A stretch of 64,000 bases of DNA from positions 1-64,000 of the forward strand of contig NZ_BAGD01000278.1 of the NCBI RefSeq assembly GCF_000308635.1, written 5' to 3'. The notes below the pieces were generated by a model. It saw only the letters and a list, made by a program, of their open reading frames with translations. It ran no database searches and was not told the DNA's origin. Both the position numbers and the translations under genes were made by a program. Numbering within the stretch: position 1 is the stretch's first letter; each line of letters begins with the position of its first letter. The DNA comes from Nocardia otitidiscaviarum NBRC 14405 (GTDB lineage Bacteria; Actinomycetota; Actinomycetes; Mycobacteriales; Mycobacteriaceae). Positions 42,267 to 50,498 of the stretch are shown piece after piece.

Positions 42267-43154
42267 ATGACGCTCTCCGGACTCTTCGTGCCCCTGGTCA
42301 CGCCGTTCGCCGCCGACGACACCATCGCCGCCGACGCCTTGGCCGGGCTGGCACATGCCGCGCTCGAACAGGGCGCGACGGGTCTCGTCGCACTCGGCAC
42401 CACGGCGGAGACGGCCACCCTCACGGAGGCCGAACGCGAACTCGTCGTCGATATCTGCACCCGGGTGTGCCGGGAACACGATGCCCCGCTGATCGTGGGC
42501 GCGGGCACCAACTCCACCGCCGCCTCGCTCGCCGCCCTGGAGCGTCTCGGCTCCGGCGTCACCGCCGCGCTGACGGTCGTGCCCTACTACACCCGTCCCA
42601 CCGAGGCGGGCGTCCTCGCGCATTTCCGGCGGCTCGCCGAAACCAGTCCGGTACCGCTGGTGGTCTACAACATTCCGTACCGCACCGGCCGCACCCTCGG
42701 CCCGGAGACGCTGCGGGCCCTCGCGGCCATCCCGAATATCGTCGGCATCAAACACGCCGTCGGAGCGGTCGACGAGACCACCGTCGATCTGATGCGCACC
42801 CGCCCAGCCGATTTCGCGGTGCTCGCCGGGGACGACCTCTTCGCCGCGCCCCTGCTCGCCCTGGGCGCGTCGGGTGCGATTCTGGCCTCGGCCACCGTGG
42901 CCACCGATGCCTTCGCCGCGCTGGTCGCCACCTGGCGACACGGCCCGCTCGACAAGGCCCGCCGCCTGAGCGACGCCCTGTCCGGCCTGTCCGCGGCCCT
43001 GTTCGCCGAACCCAACCCCACCGTCGTCAAGGCGGTATTGGCCGACCGAGGCCGCATCCCCACGGCCTCGGTCCGGCTTCCCTTGCTACCCGCCGCCGAG
43101 GAGAGCACGCGAGCGGCCGTGGCCGCCCTCGATGTCCTTGCCGCCGAGCTCTAA
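42267..43154 (+). CDS. DapA/N-acetylneuraminate-lyase family aldolase
   Basis: A 295-residue class I aldolase. GLVALGTTAETATLTEAER is the pyruvate-binding GTTGE-like loop (here GTTAE), VVYNIPYRTGRTLGPE holds the Tyr, and NIVGIKHAVGAVDE the Schiff-base Lys. It may make dihydrodipicolinate for lysine/diaminopimelate, but linkage to a LysR gene rather than dapB or dap genes suggests a catabolic or secondary aldolase. ATG 42267 follows GGGGGAGGC. Confidence 0.85.
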   Translation: MTLSGLFVPLVTPFAADDTIAADALAGLAHAALEQGATGLVALGTTAETATLTEAERELVVDICTRVCREHDAPLIVGAGTNSTAASLAALERLGSGVTAALTVVPYYTRPTEAGVLAHFRRLAETSPVPLVVYNIPYRTGRTLGPETLRALAAIPNIVGIKHAVGAVDETTVDLMRTRPADFAVLAGDDLFAAPLLALGASGAILASATVATDAFAALVATWRHGPLDKARRLSDALSGLSAALFAEPNPTVVKAVLADRGRIPTASVRLPLLPAAEESTRAAVAALDVLAAEL

Positions 43155-43313
43155 TCGGTACAACTCGACGAATCAGCCCCACTTGCGCCGACGCGTCAGC
43201 ACTCCCGCTCATGCCGTTGCTCCACTGTGGTCGTCCGGCCCGGAGGAGTACGGCTCCGACTTTGACACATGTGCGGCGTTCCCGGCCGCAGCCGAGCCTC
43301 CGGGTGTGTCGAA

Positions 43314-43700
43314 TCACCGCAGGGCGACACGGGCTCCGGCGGCCTCGAGCTTGAGTTTGGCGGTCTCGGCGGCGGTTTGGTCCACCTGTTCCAGGATTCT
43401 GGCCGGAGCGGACTCGACCAGATCCTTGGCCTCCTTGAGACCGAGGCCCGGAATAACCTCCCGCATCGCCTTGATGACCTGAATCTTCTTGTCGCCGAAG
43501 GACTCCAGGACCAGATCGAATTCGGTGCGCTCCTCGGCCGCCTCGGTGGTCGGGGTCGCTTCGGCGGTGACGGCGGCGGCCGTGGGCACGGCGGCGGACA
43601 CCCCGAATTCGTCCTCGAACGCCTTGAGGAAGGCCGAAAGCTCCAGCAGCGTCATACCTTTGAAAACATCGAGCAGTTCGTCGATGGTCATTCTGGCCAT
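43314..43700 (-). CDS. Orphan paralogue of ribosomal protein L7/L12
   Basis: A 128-residue protein aligning along its whole length with bL12: N-terminal dimer domain TIDELLDVFKGMTLLELSAFLKAFEDEFGV, Ala/Thr-rich hinge (residues about 42-58) and C-terminal factor-binding domain FGDKKIQVIKAMREVIPGLGLKEAKDLVESAP. The usual rplL lies beside rplJ; here there are no ribosomal neighbours, and the C-terminal tail GARVALR differs from the usual form. ATG 43700 is preferred since AGGGGA is 6 nt upstream. Preceded by a perfect palindrome and a tiny Cys protein. It may be an alternative stalk protein or a decoy. Confidence 0.88.
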   Translation of the reverse strand: MARMTIDELLDVFKGMTLLELSAFLKAFEDEFGVSAAVPTAAAVTAEATPTTEAAEERTEFDLVLESFGDKKIQVIKAMREVIPGLGLKEAKDLVESAPARILEQVDQTAAETAKLKLEAAGARVALR

Positions 43701-43722
43701 AATCATTCCCCTGTGCGGCCGA

Positions 43723-43740
43723 CCTGGAGATATCTCCAGG
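43723..43740. promoter_or_regulatory. Perfect 18-bp palindrome before the L7/L12 paralogue
   Basis: CCTGGAGATATCTCCAGG is fully self-complementary. It lies between the stop of the Cys-rich small gene and the ribosome site of the L7/L12 paralogue, on the same strand as both. It could be an operator for a dimeric repressor or an RNA stem that sets the ratio of the two proteins. Confidence 0.45.
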
Positions 43741-43908
43741 CTACGCGGCGCGCGGGGTGTGCTCGGGGGCCTTGCGCAGATCCTCGAGGAATGCCCGGTG
43801 CGTGGCGCAGCGGTGCGCCGGGCCGGGGGTGACGAAGGCCGGGTCCAGCCGCTGCGCGAAGGTCAGGTTGTCCCGGCGCCAGCAATCGACGCATACCGGC
43901 TCGCCCAT
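43741..43908 (-). CDS. 55-residue protein with a Cys2-CysHis zinc-knuckle-like pattern
   Basis: Starts MGEPVCVDCWRRDNLTF after GAGGAGGACGAC, an excellent ribosome site. CVDC near residue 6 and CATH near residue 34 form a C-x2-C...C-x2-H set that could bind one zinc. It lies 40 bp upstream of the L7/L12 paralogue on the same strand. No family is recognised. Confidence 0.6.
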   Translation of the reverse strand: MGEPVCVDCWRRDNLTFAQRLDPAFVTPGPAHRCATHRAFLEDLRKAPEHTPRAA

Positions 43909-44051
43909 GTCGTCCTCCTCGGGCCGTTCGCGGAAATCCTGTGGGTCTCTTGATTCCCCGTTCCGTATCCGATCAGTCCGCCGTACCCATTTGTTCCTCG
44001 GATCGTTACGCGGCCGCACCGGTCGGAGACCCTTTTCTGTCCTCAGTACAA

Positions 44052-44077
44052 AATGTGCCATTGACAAATGGCACATT
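44052..44077. promoter_or_regulatory. Perfect inverted-repeat operator of the lipR-like operon
   Basis: Arms AATGTGCCATT and AATGGCACATT are exact complements separated by GACA. The spacer and arm ends form a consensus -35 box, TTGACA (44061-44066), so a bound regulator would cover the promoter. Confidence 0.7.
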
Positions 44078-44090
44078 CAGGGATGATTCT
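44061..44090 (+). promoter_or_regulatory. Promoter of the lipR-SDR-diiron-FMO-merR operon
   Basis: -35 TTGACA (44061-44066), an 18-bp spacer and -10 GATTCT (44085-44090). The ATG at 44097 is 7 nt after the -10 box, which predicts a leaderless transcript. The slightly long spacer would also suit activation by a MerR-type protein, such as the one encoded at the end of the operon. Confidence 0.5.
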
Positions 44091-44096
44091 CTTGCT

Positions 44097-45095
44097 ATGA
44101 CGAGAGCAAGGTCAACGGCGACCTGCGCATCGGCGGCGATACCCGTCTCGGCCTCGCGACAAGCGCGGCTCGCGGCGACGGCGTCGGTGGTCGGGTTACG
44201 CCGGGTCAATGGACTGCTGCCGCGCAATCGCGTGGGCATCGAGCTGGGCCGCGGGCTGATCGCCGGCGTGATGGCCGCCTTCGGGCCGACCCTGCCGGGG
44301 ACGCGGGTCACCCCGGTCCGCTCCGGCGCGATGCGCGGCGAGTGGGTGCGGGCGGCCGGAGTCGCGCACGGGCCGCGGGCGATCTACTACATCCACGGCA
44401 GCGGCTACGTGGTGTGTTCGGCGCGCACCCATCGCGGACTGGCGTCGCGGCTGTCGAAACTCACCGGACTGCCGGTCTTCCTGATCGACTACCGACTCGC
44501 CCCCGAACACCGCTTCCCGGCGGCGGCCGACGATGTGGCGGCCGGATACCGCTGGCTGCTCGACCAGGGGCACCGTCCCGAGGACCTGGTGATCGGCGGC
44601 GATTCCGCGGGCGGACATCTGGCCCTGGACCTGCTGCTACAGAACGCGGCGGGGGATCGGCCGCAACCGGCGGGCGCGTTCATGTACTCGCCGCTCATGG
44701 ACCTCACCCTGACCATGGCCGAGCGGCGCGACCGCGAACTTCCCGACCCGATGGCCCCGGCGCGCACCGGCCGACGGCTCATCGAGCTCTACACCGAAGG
44801 GCAGCATCCGGATTCGCCACGGCTGCGCCTCACCGTGCCGCGCGGCGCGGCGCTTCCGCCGCTGTTGGTGCAGGCCAGTGCGGGGGAGATGCTCGCCGAC
44901 GACGCCCGGCACCTGCGCGATATGGCCGTCGCCGCCGGGGCGCGCTGCGATCTGGAACTCTGGCCCGGCCGCATCCATGTATTCCAGGCCCTGCCGCTGC
45001 TGGTTCCCGAAGCGGCACAGGCGCTTCGGCGCACGCGGGGCTTCGTCGCGGGCGCATTCGCCGAGGCGGTCGCCGACCGGACGAAAGTGGGCTGA
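44097..45095 (+). CDS. Alpha/beta hydrolase of the HSL/LipR type
   Basis: A 332-residue esterase of the hormone-sensitive-lipase family. YYIHGSGYVVCSARTHR is the HG(G/S) oxyanion motif and IGGDSAGGHLALDLLL the nucleophile elbow (GDSAGG, Ser near residue 165). The Asp/His pair lies toward the C-terminus (RIHVFQALPLL). It corresponds to LipR of the M. tuberculosis mymA operon. First gene of a five-gene operon, ending 1 bp before the SDR gene. Confidence 0.9.
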   Translation: MTRARSTATCASAAIPVSASRQARLAATASVVGLRRVNGLLPRNRVGIELGRGLIAGVMAAFGPTLPGTRVTPVRSGAMRGEWVRAAGVAHGPRAIYYIHGSGYVVCSARTHRGLASRLSKLTGLPVFLIDYRLAPEHRFPAAADDVAAGYRWLLDQGHRPEDLVIGGDSAGGHLALDLLLQNAAGDRPQPAGAFMYSPLMDLTLTMAERRDRELPDPMAPARTGRRLIELYTEGQHPDSPRLRLTVPRGAALPPLLVQASAGEMLADDARHLRDMAVAAGARCDLELWPGRIHVFQALPLLVPEAAQALRRTRGFVAGAFAEAVADRTKVG

Positions 45096-45096
45096 C

Positions 45097-45990
45097 ATGT
45101 CGATTCTCGACGCGGTGCTGCCGGTGCTCGGCAGCCGACGATCGCACGGTGCGCGTGCCGTGGTCACCGGCGCGGGCAGCGGTATCGGCCGGGCCTTCGC
45201 CCTCGAGATCGCCGCGCGCGGCGGCGACGTGGTGTGCGCGGACATCGACAAAGATCGCGCCGACGACACGGTGAGGTTGATCGAGCGCACGCACGGCCGA
45301 CCCGCCCACGCCATCTTCTGCGACGTCTCCCGCCGCGAGGACGTGGAGAGCCTGGCACTGCACAGCGAGCTCATCTTCGGCGGCGCACCGACCCTGGTGA
45401 TCAACAACGCCGGGGTCGGCATCGGCGGAAAACCGGTGGGCGATATCGGTTTCGCCGACTGGGAATGGGCGCTCGGCATCAATCTGTGGGGTGTCGTGCA
45501 CGGCTGTGAGATCTTCGCGCCGCGGCTGCGTGCGGCCGGTCGCGGCGGCATCGTCAATGTCGCCTCCGCCGCCGGATTCGCGGCGGCCCCGGGGATGGCC
45601 GCCTACAACGTCTCCAAGGCCGGGGTGATGTCGCTGTCGGAGACGCTCGCCGCGGAACTGTCCGGTACCGGTGTGGCGGTGACGGTGCTGTGCCCCACCT
45701 TCGTCAAGACGAATGTGGTGCGCGACGGCCGCATCGGCGCACCCTCGGCCCGGCTGGCCGACGAACTCATGCGCCGCACCGGCTTCGCTCCGGAGCGGGT
45801 CGCCCGCACCGCCCTCGACGCCAACGACCGCGGTCGCCTCTATGTGCTGCCGCAGCTGGACGCCCACGCCGTCTGGCTGCTCAAGCGGTCCTTCCCCGCC
45901 CTCTACACCCATGCCCTCGGTGTGCTGAATCGAATTCTCCCGCAGGACGATTCGACCCAGGCCGCACCGCTGGAACAGACAGGAGTCTGA
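45097..45990 (+). CDS. Short-chain dehydrogenase/reductase
   Basis: A 297-residue classical SDR. Cofactor motif VVTGAGSGIGRAFAL (TGxxxGIG), NNAGVG, and catalytic Ser-Tyr-Lys in NVASAAGFAAAPGMAAYNVSK. The extended C-terminus (about 80 residues beyond the core) is typical of the Rv3085/SadH relatives of the mymA cluster. It probably interconverts an alcohol and ketone on a lipid-like substrate. Separated by 1 bp from the diiron protein gene. Confidence 0.92.
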   Translation: MSILDAVLPVLGSRRSHGARAVVTGAGSGIGRAFALEIAARGGDVVCADIDKDRADDTVRLIERTHGRPAHAIFCDVSRREDVESLALHSELIFGGAPTLVINNAGVGIGGKPVGDIGFADWEWALGINLWGVVHGCEIFAPRLRAAGRGGIVNVASAAGFAAAPGMAAYNVSKAGVMSLSETLAAELSGTGVAVTVLCPTFVKTNVVRDGRIGAPSARLADELMRRTGFAPERVARTALDANDRGRLYVLPQLDAHAVWLLKRSFPALYTHALGVLNRILPQDDSTQAAPLEQTGV

Positions 45991-45991
45991 T

Positions 45992-46912
45992 ATGTCCTTC
46001 GACTTCGAGGCCATGTTGGCCAAGATCAAGTCCCGGCAGTGGGCGCTCGCCGACATCGACTGGGGCGCACCGGGAGCCGAGCTCATCGAGCCCGAACTGC
46101 ATGCCAAACTGAAGCCCTTCATGGCCGATCTCATGTGGATCGAGAACGTCGGCGCGCGCGGTTTCGCGGCCATGGCCAAGAAGGCCCCGACCGATACGCT
46201 GAAGCAGATCTACCAGTACTTCCATGCCGAGGAGCAGCGGCACGCCAATGCCGAACTCGCGCTCATGCGCCGCTGGGGCATGCTCGACGGCGACGAGATC
46301 CCCGAGCCGAACATCAATGTCAAACTGGTGATCGAGTTCCTGGACTCGCACGCCGACGATATGTCGCTGTCGTTCCTGGGCACCGTCATCCCCATGCTCG
46401 AGGTGGCGCTGGACGGCGCGCTGATCAAGTTCATCACCGACGAGATCACCGACCCGGTCGCGCAGGAGGTCTTCAAGAAGATCAACGCCGACGAATCACG
46501 GCATCTGGCCACCGATTACGCGGTGATGGAGCTGCTCGGCCACGCCACCGCCCGCAAACTCGCCATCGATCTGGTCGGCGGCTGGGCCAAACCCTCGTTC
46601 CTCGTCGGCGTGCTCAGCTATGTGCCGCTGCTGAACAAGATGCGCGACAATATCGTCGCCATGGGGGTGGACGAGGAGAAGCTGTACGCGGCCATGCGGC
46701 GGTTCAAGGCCGTCGGCGAGCGCACCCCGATCGCCAACCGCGTGCCCATGTACCGCATCGTCAAGATGCACAGCGGCTGGGTGATCAACCGCGAGCACCC
46801 GTATCACCTGTTCGCCGACGCCATGGTCAAGCTGACCGCGCGCATCCCGGACCGCTTCCTCGGACCGCAGCCGACCTGGTCCGAAGAGCTCACCTACGAG
46901 CCGGTCGCATGA
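45992..46912 (+). CDS. Ferritin-like diiron protein in a monooxygenase operon
   Basis: A 306-residue helical protein with the full diiron-carboxylate ligand pattern: Glu in MWIENVGARG, HAEEQRH (ExxH), Glu in VIPMLEVALDG and ADESRH (ExxH). The rest resembles AurF-like or rubrerythrin-like oxygenases more than storage ferritin. It could be an oxygenase, a reductase partner or a peroxide sink for the flavin monooxygenase, whose gene overlaps it by 4 bp. No matching gene is recalled from the M. tuberculosis mymA operon. Confidence 0.8.
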   Translation: MSFDFEAMLAKIKSRQWALADIDWGAPGAELIEPELHAKLKPFMADLMWIENVGARGFAAMAKKAPTDTLKQIYQYFHAEEQRHANAELALMRRWGMLDGDEIPEPNINVKLVIEFLDSHADDMSLSFLGTVIPMLEVALDGALIKFITDEITDPVAQEVFKKINADESRHLATDYAVMELLGHATARKLAIDLVGGWAKPSFLVGVLSYVPLLNKMRDNIVAMGVDEEKLYAAMRRFKAVGERTPIANRVPMYRIVKMHSGWVINREHPYHLFADAMVKLTARIPDRFLGPQPTWSEELTYEPVA

Positions 46913-48426
46913 GCACGGGCCAGCCACTGGACGTGGCGATCATCGGCGCGGGCTTCGCGGGCATCGGTGCCGCGATCCGCCTGCGGCAGAAGGGGGTCAC
47001 CGACTTCGAACTGTTCGAGCGGGACACCCGGGTGGGCGGCACCTGGCGGGACAACACCTATCCCGGCGCGGCCTGCGACATCCCGTCGCGCCTGTACTCG
47101 TACGCCTTCGCCCCCAATCCGGACTGGTCGCACACCTACTCCGGCAGTGCGGAGATACTCGCCTACATCGAGTCCATGGTGGACGAATTCGGAATCCGCC
47201 CCCATATCCGCTTCGACCACACCGTGACCGGGCTGGAGTTCGACGAGGTGAGCGGGCTGTGGGACATCGCCTTCGCGGGCGGCCGCCGACAGGTGAAGGC
47301 GCGCAGCGTGGTCGTCGCCTCCGGACCGCTGTCCAATGCCAGCTTCCCGAACATCCCCGGCATCGAGGACTACACGGGCCACAAGATCCACAGTGCCCGC
47401 TGGGATCACGACTACGACTTCACCGGCAAGAAGGTCGCCGTGGTCGGCACCGGTGCCAGCGCCGTGCAGATCATTCCCGAACTCGTGGACCGGGCGGCGG
47501 CGGTCAAGGTCTTCCAGCGCACGCCGGGCTGGGTGCTGCCTCGCGCCAACCGGCGCACCAGCGGTGCCACCCGACGGCTGTACCGGCAGGCCCCCATCAC
47601 CCAGAAGCTCGCGCGCGACGCCTGGTTCTGGGGCCACGAGTCGGTGGCGCTGGGGGTGGTGTGGAATTCGCCGCTGACCCGGGTGGTGGAATCGGTCGCG
47701 CGGCTGCACCTGCGCGGTCAGGTACGCGACCCGTGGCTGCGCCGCCAGCTCACCCCGGACTTCCGGGCGGGCTGCAAGCGGCTGCTGATCAGCAACGACT
47801 ACTACCCGGCGCTGCAACGGGAGAACTGCAAGCTCATCACCTGGCCGATCGCGCGGCTCAGCGAGCACGGCATCCGCACCGCCGAGGGCATCGAGCACCG
47901 GTTCGACTGCATCGTGTTCGCCACCGGCTTCGACGTGTCCAAGGCCGGGGCTCCCATCCCGGTCACCGGACGCGACGGACGGGTGCTTGGTGACGAATGG
48001 AGCAGGGGCGCATACGCGTTCAAGAGCGTCGCGGTGTCGGGTTATCCGAACCTGTTCCTCACCTTCGGCCCGAACTCCGGCCCCGGCCACAACTCGGCGC
48101 TGGTGTACATGGAGGCGCAGATCGAATACCTCACCGACGCCATCGGCATTCTGCTGGATCGCGATCTGCGCATGCTCGAGGTGCGCCGCGATCGGCAGGA
48201 CCGCTACAACGCGCGCATCCAGCGCAGGCTGTCGGCCACCACCTGGAACTCCGGCTGCCGCAGCTGGTATCTCACCGAAGACGGCTTCAACGCCACCATG
48301 TACCCGGGCTTCGGCACCCAGTTCGTACGCCAGCTGGCCCGGGTGGAACTCGACGACTACGTACTCACCCCGCGCGATGCGGCACCCGCGAGTGCCGACC
48401 GTGGAATCGCCGTCTCCCTCGGCTAA
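46909..48426 (+). CDS. Flavin-containing / Baeyer-Villiger-type monooxygenase (MymA-like)
   Basis: A 505-residue FAD/NADPH enzyme. FAD site VAIIGAGFAGIGAAIRL, NADPH site KVAVVGTGASAVQIIPEL, and between them YTGHKIHSARWDHD, the BVMO fingerprint FxGxxxHxxxW. GGTWRDNTYPGAACDIPS is typical of the group. It inserts oxygen into ketones or oxidises heteroatoms; MymA of M. tuberculosis is the closest functional model. The start overlaps the diiron gene. Confidence 0.93.
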   Translation: MSTGQPLDVAIIGAGFAGIGAAIRLRQKGVTDFELFERDTRVGGTWRDNTYPGAACDIPSRLYSYAFAPNPDWSHTYSGSAEILAYIESMVDEFGIRPHIRFDHTVTGLEFDEVSGLWDIAFAGGRRQVKARSVVVASGPLSNASFPNIPGIEDYTGHKIHSARWDHDYDFTGKKVAVVGTGASAVQIIPELVDRAAAVKVFQRTPGWVLPRANRRTSGATRRLYRQAPITQKLARDAWFWGHESVALGVVWNSPLTRVVESVARLHLRGQVRDPWLRRQLTPDFRAGCKRLLISNDYYPALQRENCKLITWPIARLSEHGIRTAEGIEHRFDCIVFATGFDVSKAGAPIPVTGRDGRVLGDEWSRGAYAFKSVAVSGYPNLFLTFGPNSGPGHNSALVYMEAQIEYLTDAIGILLDRDLRMLEVRRDRQDRYNARIQRRLSATTWNSGCRSWYLTEDGFNATMYPGFGTQFVRQLARVELDDYVLTPRDAAPASADRGIAVSLG

Positions 48427-48515
48427 TGTCGTCTCCGAGCGTGACGCCCGTGCCGCCGACCGGCGCACGGGCGACGCGTCCGGGCGAACCGCGACACAGG
48501 GAGGGCGAGACGAGG

Positions 48516-49295
48516 ATGGCGGAATACCGCATCGACGATCTCGCGCGGGCCGCCGGAACCACCGCCCGCAATGTGCGCGCCTATCAGGAGCGCGGCCTGC
48601 TCGCCACACCGACCCGGCGCAGCGGCCGCGCACTCATCTACGACGATTCGCACCTCGCCCGGCTGCGCATCATCGACGCCCTGCTGCAGCGCGGGTTCAC
48701 CACCGCGCATATCGCCGACTTCATCACCAGCTGGGAGACCGGCAAGGACCTCACCGAGGTGCTCGGACTGCAACAGGCCGTCACCGCCACCTGGGGCAGC
48801 AGCGCCGCACCACTGGAGGTGCCGCGTGAGCTCGTGGACACCTTCCTGGGAGGCGTCGACGGAGCCCCGGTGACCGGCGACGAGCTGGAACGGCTCGCCG
48901 AGCTGGGGCTGATCCGGCTGCACGCCGAGACGGTCGAATTCACTCAGCCGGAACTGCTGGAGACCTTCGGGGCGCTGCACGGCTACGGATTCGGGCTCGA
49001 GGCCCTGATCGACGTCTATGCCGCCGTCGGTCGTCGCGTGGACGACATCGCCCGGCTCATGGTCACCGCGGCCAAGGACCACATCGTCGCCGAACACGGC
49101 GCGGGCTGGCTGCCCGACAGCGATGCCGAGGTCGCCGCCACCACCAAGATGCTCAATCACCTGCGGGAGCTGGGTGTGACGGCGGTGCAGAACACCCTGG
49201 CCCAGGCACTGGACCGGGTATTGCAGAGCGAACTCAGCGCCTACCTGGAGGCGGCCGCCGAAAAGCGCGGTGCGACAAAGCAACCGAAGGACTAG
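48516..49295 (+). CDS. MerR-family regulator ending the monooxygenase operon
   Basis: A 259-residue regulator with a MerR winged helix: YRIDDLARAAGTTARNVRAYQERGLLATPTRRSGRALIYDDSHLARL (residues 3-50), then a coiled-coil and a large helical effector domain of about 170 residues. ATG 48516 fits the domain; ATG 48426, overlapping the monooxygenase stop (TAATG), would add a 30-residue disordered tail. Probably controls the operon promoter at 44061. Confidence 0.88.
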   Translation: MAEYRIDDLARAAGTTARNVRAYQERGLLATPTRRSGRALIYDDSHLARLRIIDALLQRGFTTAHIADFITSWETGKDLTEVLGLQQAVTATWGSSAAPLEVPRELVDTFLGGVDGAPVTGDELERLAELGLIRLHAETVEFTQPELLETFGALHGYGFGLEALIDVYAAVGRRVDDIARLMVTAAKDHIVAEHGAGWLPDSDAEVAATTKMLNHLRELGVTAVQNTLAQALDRVLQSELSAYLEAAAEKRGATKQPKD

Positions 49296-49394
49296 CGCAA
49301 CGGCCGCGCCCGCACGGTGGCGTACGGCCCATCGAGGTGTGGCGGGCCGGTTACGGTGGCGGGGATGTGAGGTTGTCGGCGGAAGGGGCACGAG

Positions 49395-50429
49395 ATGCGC
49401 GAACTCGGTGTGGCGGTGATCGGCTACGGGCTGGCCGGGGCGGTGTTCCACGCTCCGCTCATCGCCGCCGATCCGCGCTTGCGGGTGGCGGTGGTGGTCA
49501 CCTCCTCGGCCGAGCGGGCCGAGCAGGCGCGGCGGGAGCATCCGGGGGTGCGGGTGCTGGCGGCGGTCGAGGAATTGTTCGCCGATCCCGCGGGCATCGA
49601 TCTCGTGGTCATCGCGACGCCCAACCGCACCCACGCCCCGCTGGCCGTGTGGGCGCTGGAGGCGGGGCTGCCGGTGGTGGTCGACAAGCCGTTCGCCCTC
49701 ACGGCGGCGGAGGGTGAGCAGGTGGTGGCGGTCGCCGAGCGGACCGGGCTGGCGCTGTCGGTATTTCAGAATCGGCGGTGGGACAGCGACTTCCGCACCA
49801 TCGCGGCGCTGATCGGCGATGGTCGGCTGGGGGAGGTGCGGCGTTTCGAATCCCGATTCGAGCGGTGGCGGCCGGTGACCAAGGGCGGCTGGCGCGAGCT
49901 GGGCAGCGCCGAGGAAGGCGCGGGAATTCTCTACGACCTGGGCAGTCATCTGGTCGACCAGGCGCTCACCCTGTTCGGACCGGTCACCGACGTGTACTGC
50001 GAACTGGACAGCCGCCGGCCCGGCGTCCAGGCCGACGACGATGCCTTCGTGGCGCTCACCCACGCCTCCGGCGTCCGCTCGCACCTGTGGATGAGCGCCG
50101 TGGCAGCCCAGCTCGGTCCGCGCTTCCGGGTGCTCGGCTCCGAGAACGCCTATGTCAGTTACGGTCTCGACCCGCAGGAGCAGGCGCTGCGCGACGGGCG
50201 TCGACCCGATGACGGAAAACCCTGGGGGACGGTCGATGTCGAGCACGGGGGCTGGTTCGGCACCGATGGGGATACGCGCCGGATCGCCAGCGAGCCGGGC
50301 GACTATCCCGCCTTCTATCGCGGGATGGCGGCCGCGCTCATCGACGAAGCTCCGGTTCCCGTCGACCCGCGCGATGCCGTGGCGACGCTGCGCGTCCTGG
50401 AGTGGGCGCGCGCGTCCGCGTCGTCCTGA
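49395..50429 (+). CDS. Gfo/Idh/MocA-family oxidoreductase
   Basis: A 344-residue NAD(P)-dependent enzyme. Rossmann motif VAVIGYGLAGAVFHAPLI, IATPNRTHAPLAVWALEAGLPVVVDKPFAL (the EKP-equivalent DKP) and the C-terminal GILYDLGSHLVDQALTLFG with the putative catalytic Asp/His. It acts on sugars, inositols or related polyols. Substrate unknown. Ends about 70 bp before the FAD enzyme gene. Confidence 0.92.
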   Translation: MRELGVAVIGYGLAGAVFHAPLIAADPRLRVAVVVTSSAERAEQARREHPGVRVLAAVEELFADPAGIDLVVIATPNRTHAPLAVWALEAGLPVVVDKPFALTAAEGEQVVAVAERTGLALSVFQNRRWDSDFRTIAALIGDGRLGEVRRFESRFERWRPVTKGGWRELGSAEEGAGILYDLGSHLVDQALTLFGPVTDVYCELDSRRPGVQADDDAFVALTHASGVRSHLWMSAVAAQLGPRFRVLGSENAYVSYGLDPQEQALRDGRRPDDGKPWGTVDVEHGGWFGTDGDTRRIASEPGDYPAFYRGMAAALIDEAPVPVDPRDAVATLRVLEWARASASS

Positions 50430-50440
50430 ACCCACCTATT

Positions 50441-50475
50441 AATTGACCGACGGGTAATTTACTATTAGGTCAATT
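50441..50475. promoter_or_regulatory. Inverted repeat upstream of the AgpS-like gene
   Basis: AATTGACC (50441-50448) and GGTCAATT (50468-50475) are exact complements, with a third related segment (GGGTAATT, 50452-50459) between them. The block is markedly AT-rich and lies 24 bp upstream of the start codon, so it is probably both promoter and repressor site. Confidence 0.45.
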
Positions 50476-50498
50476 CGCTGTCGATCGAGAGGTAGGAC

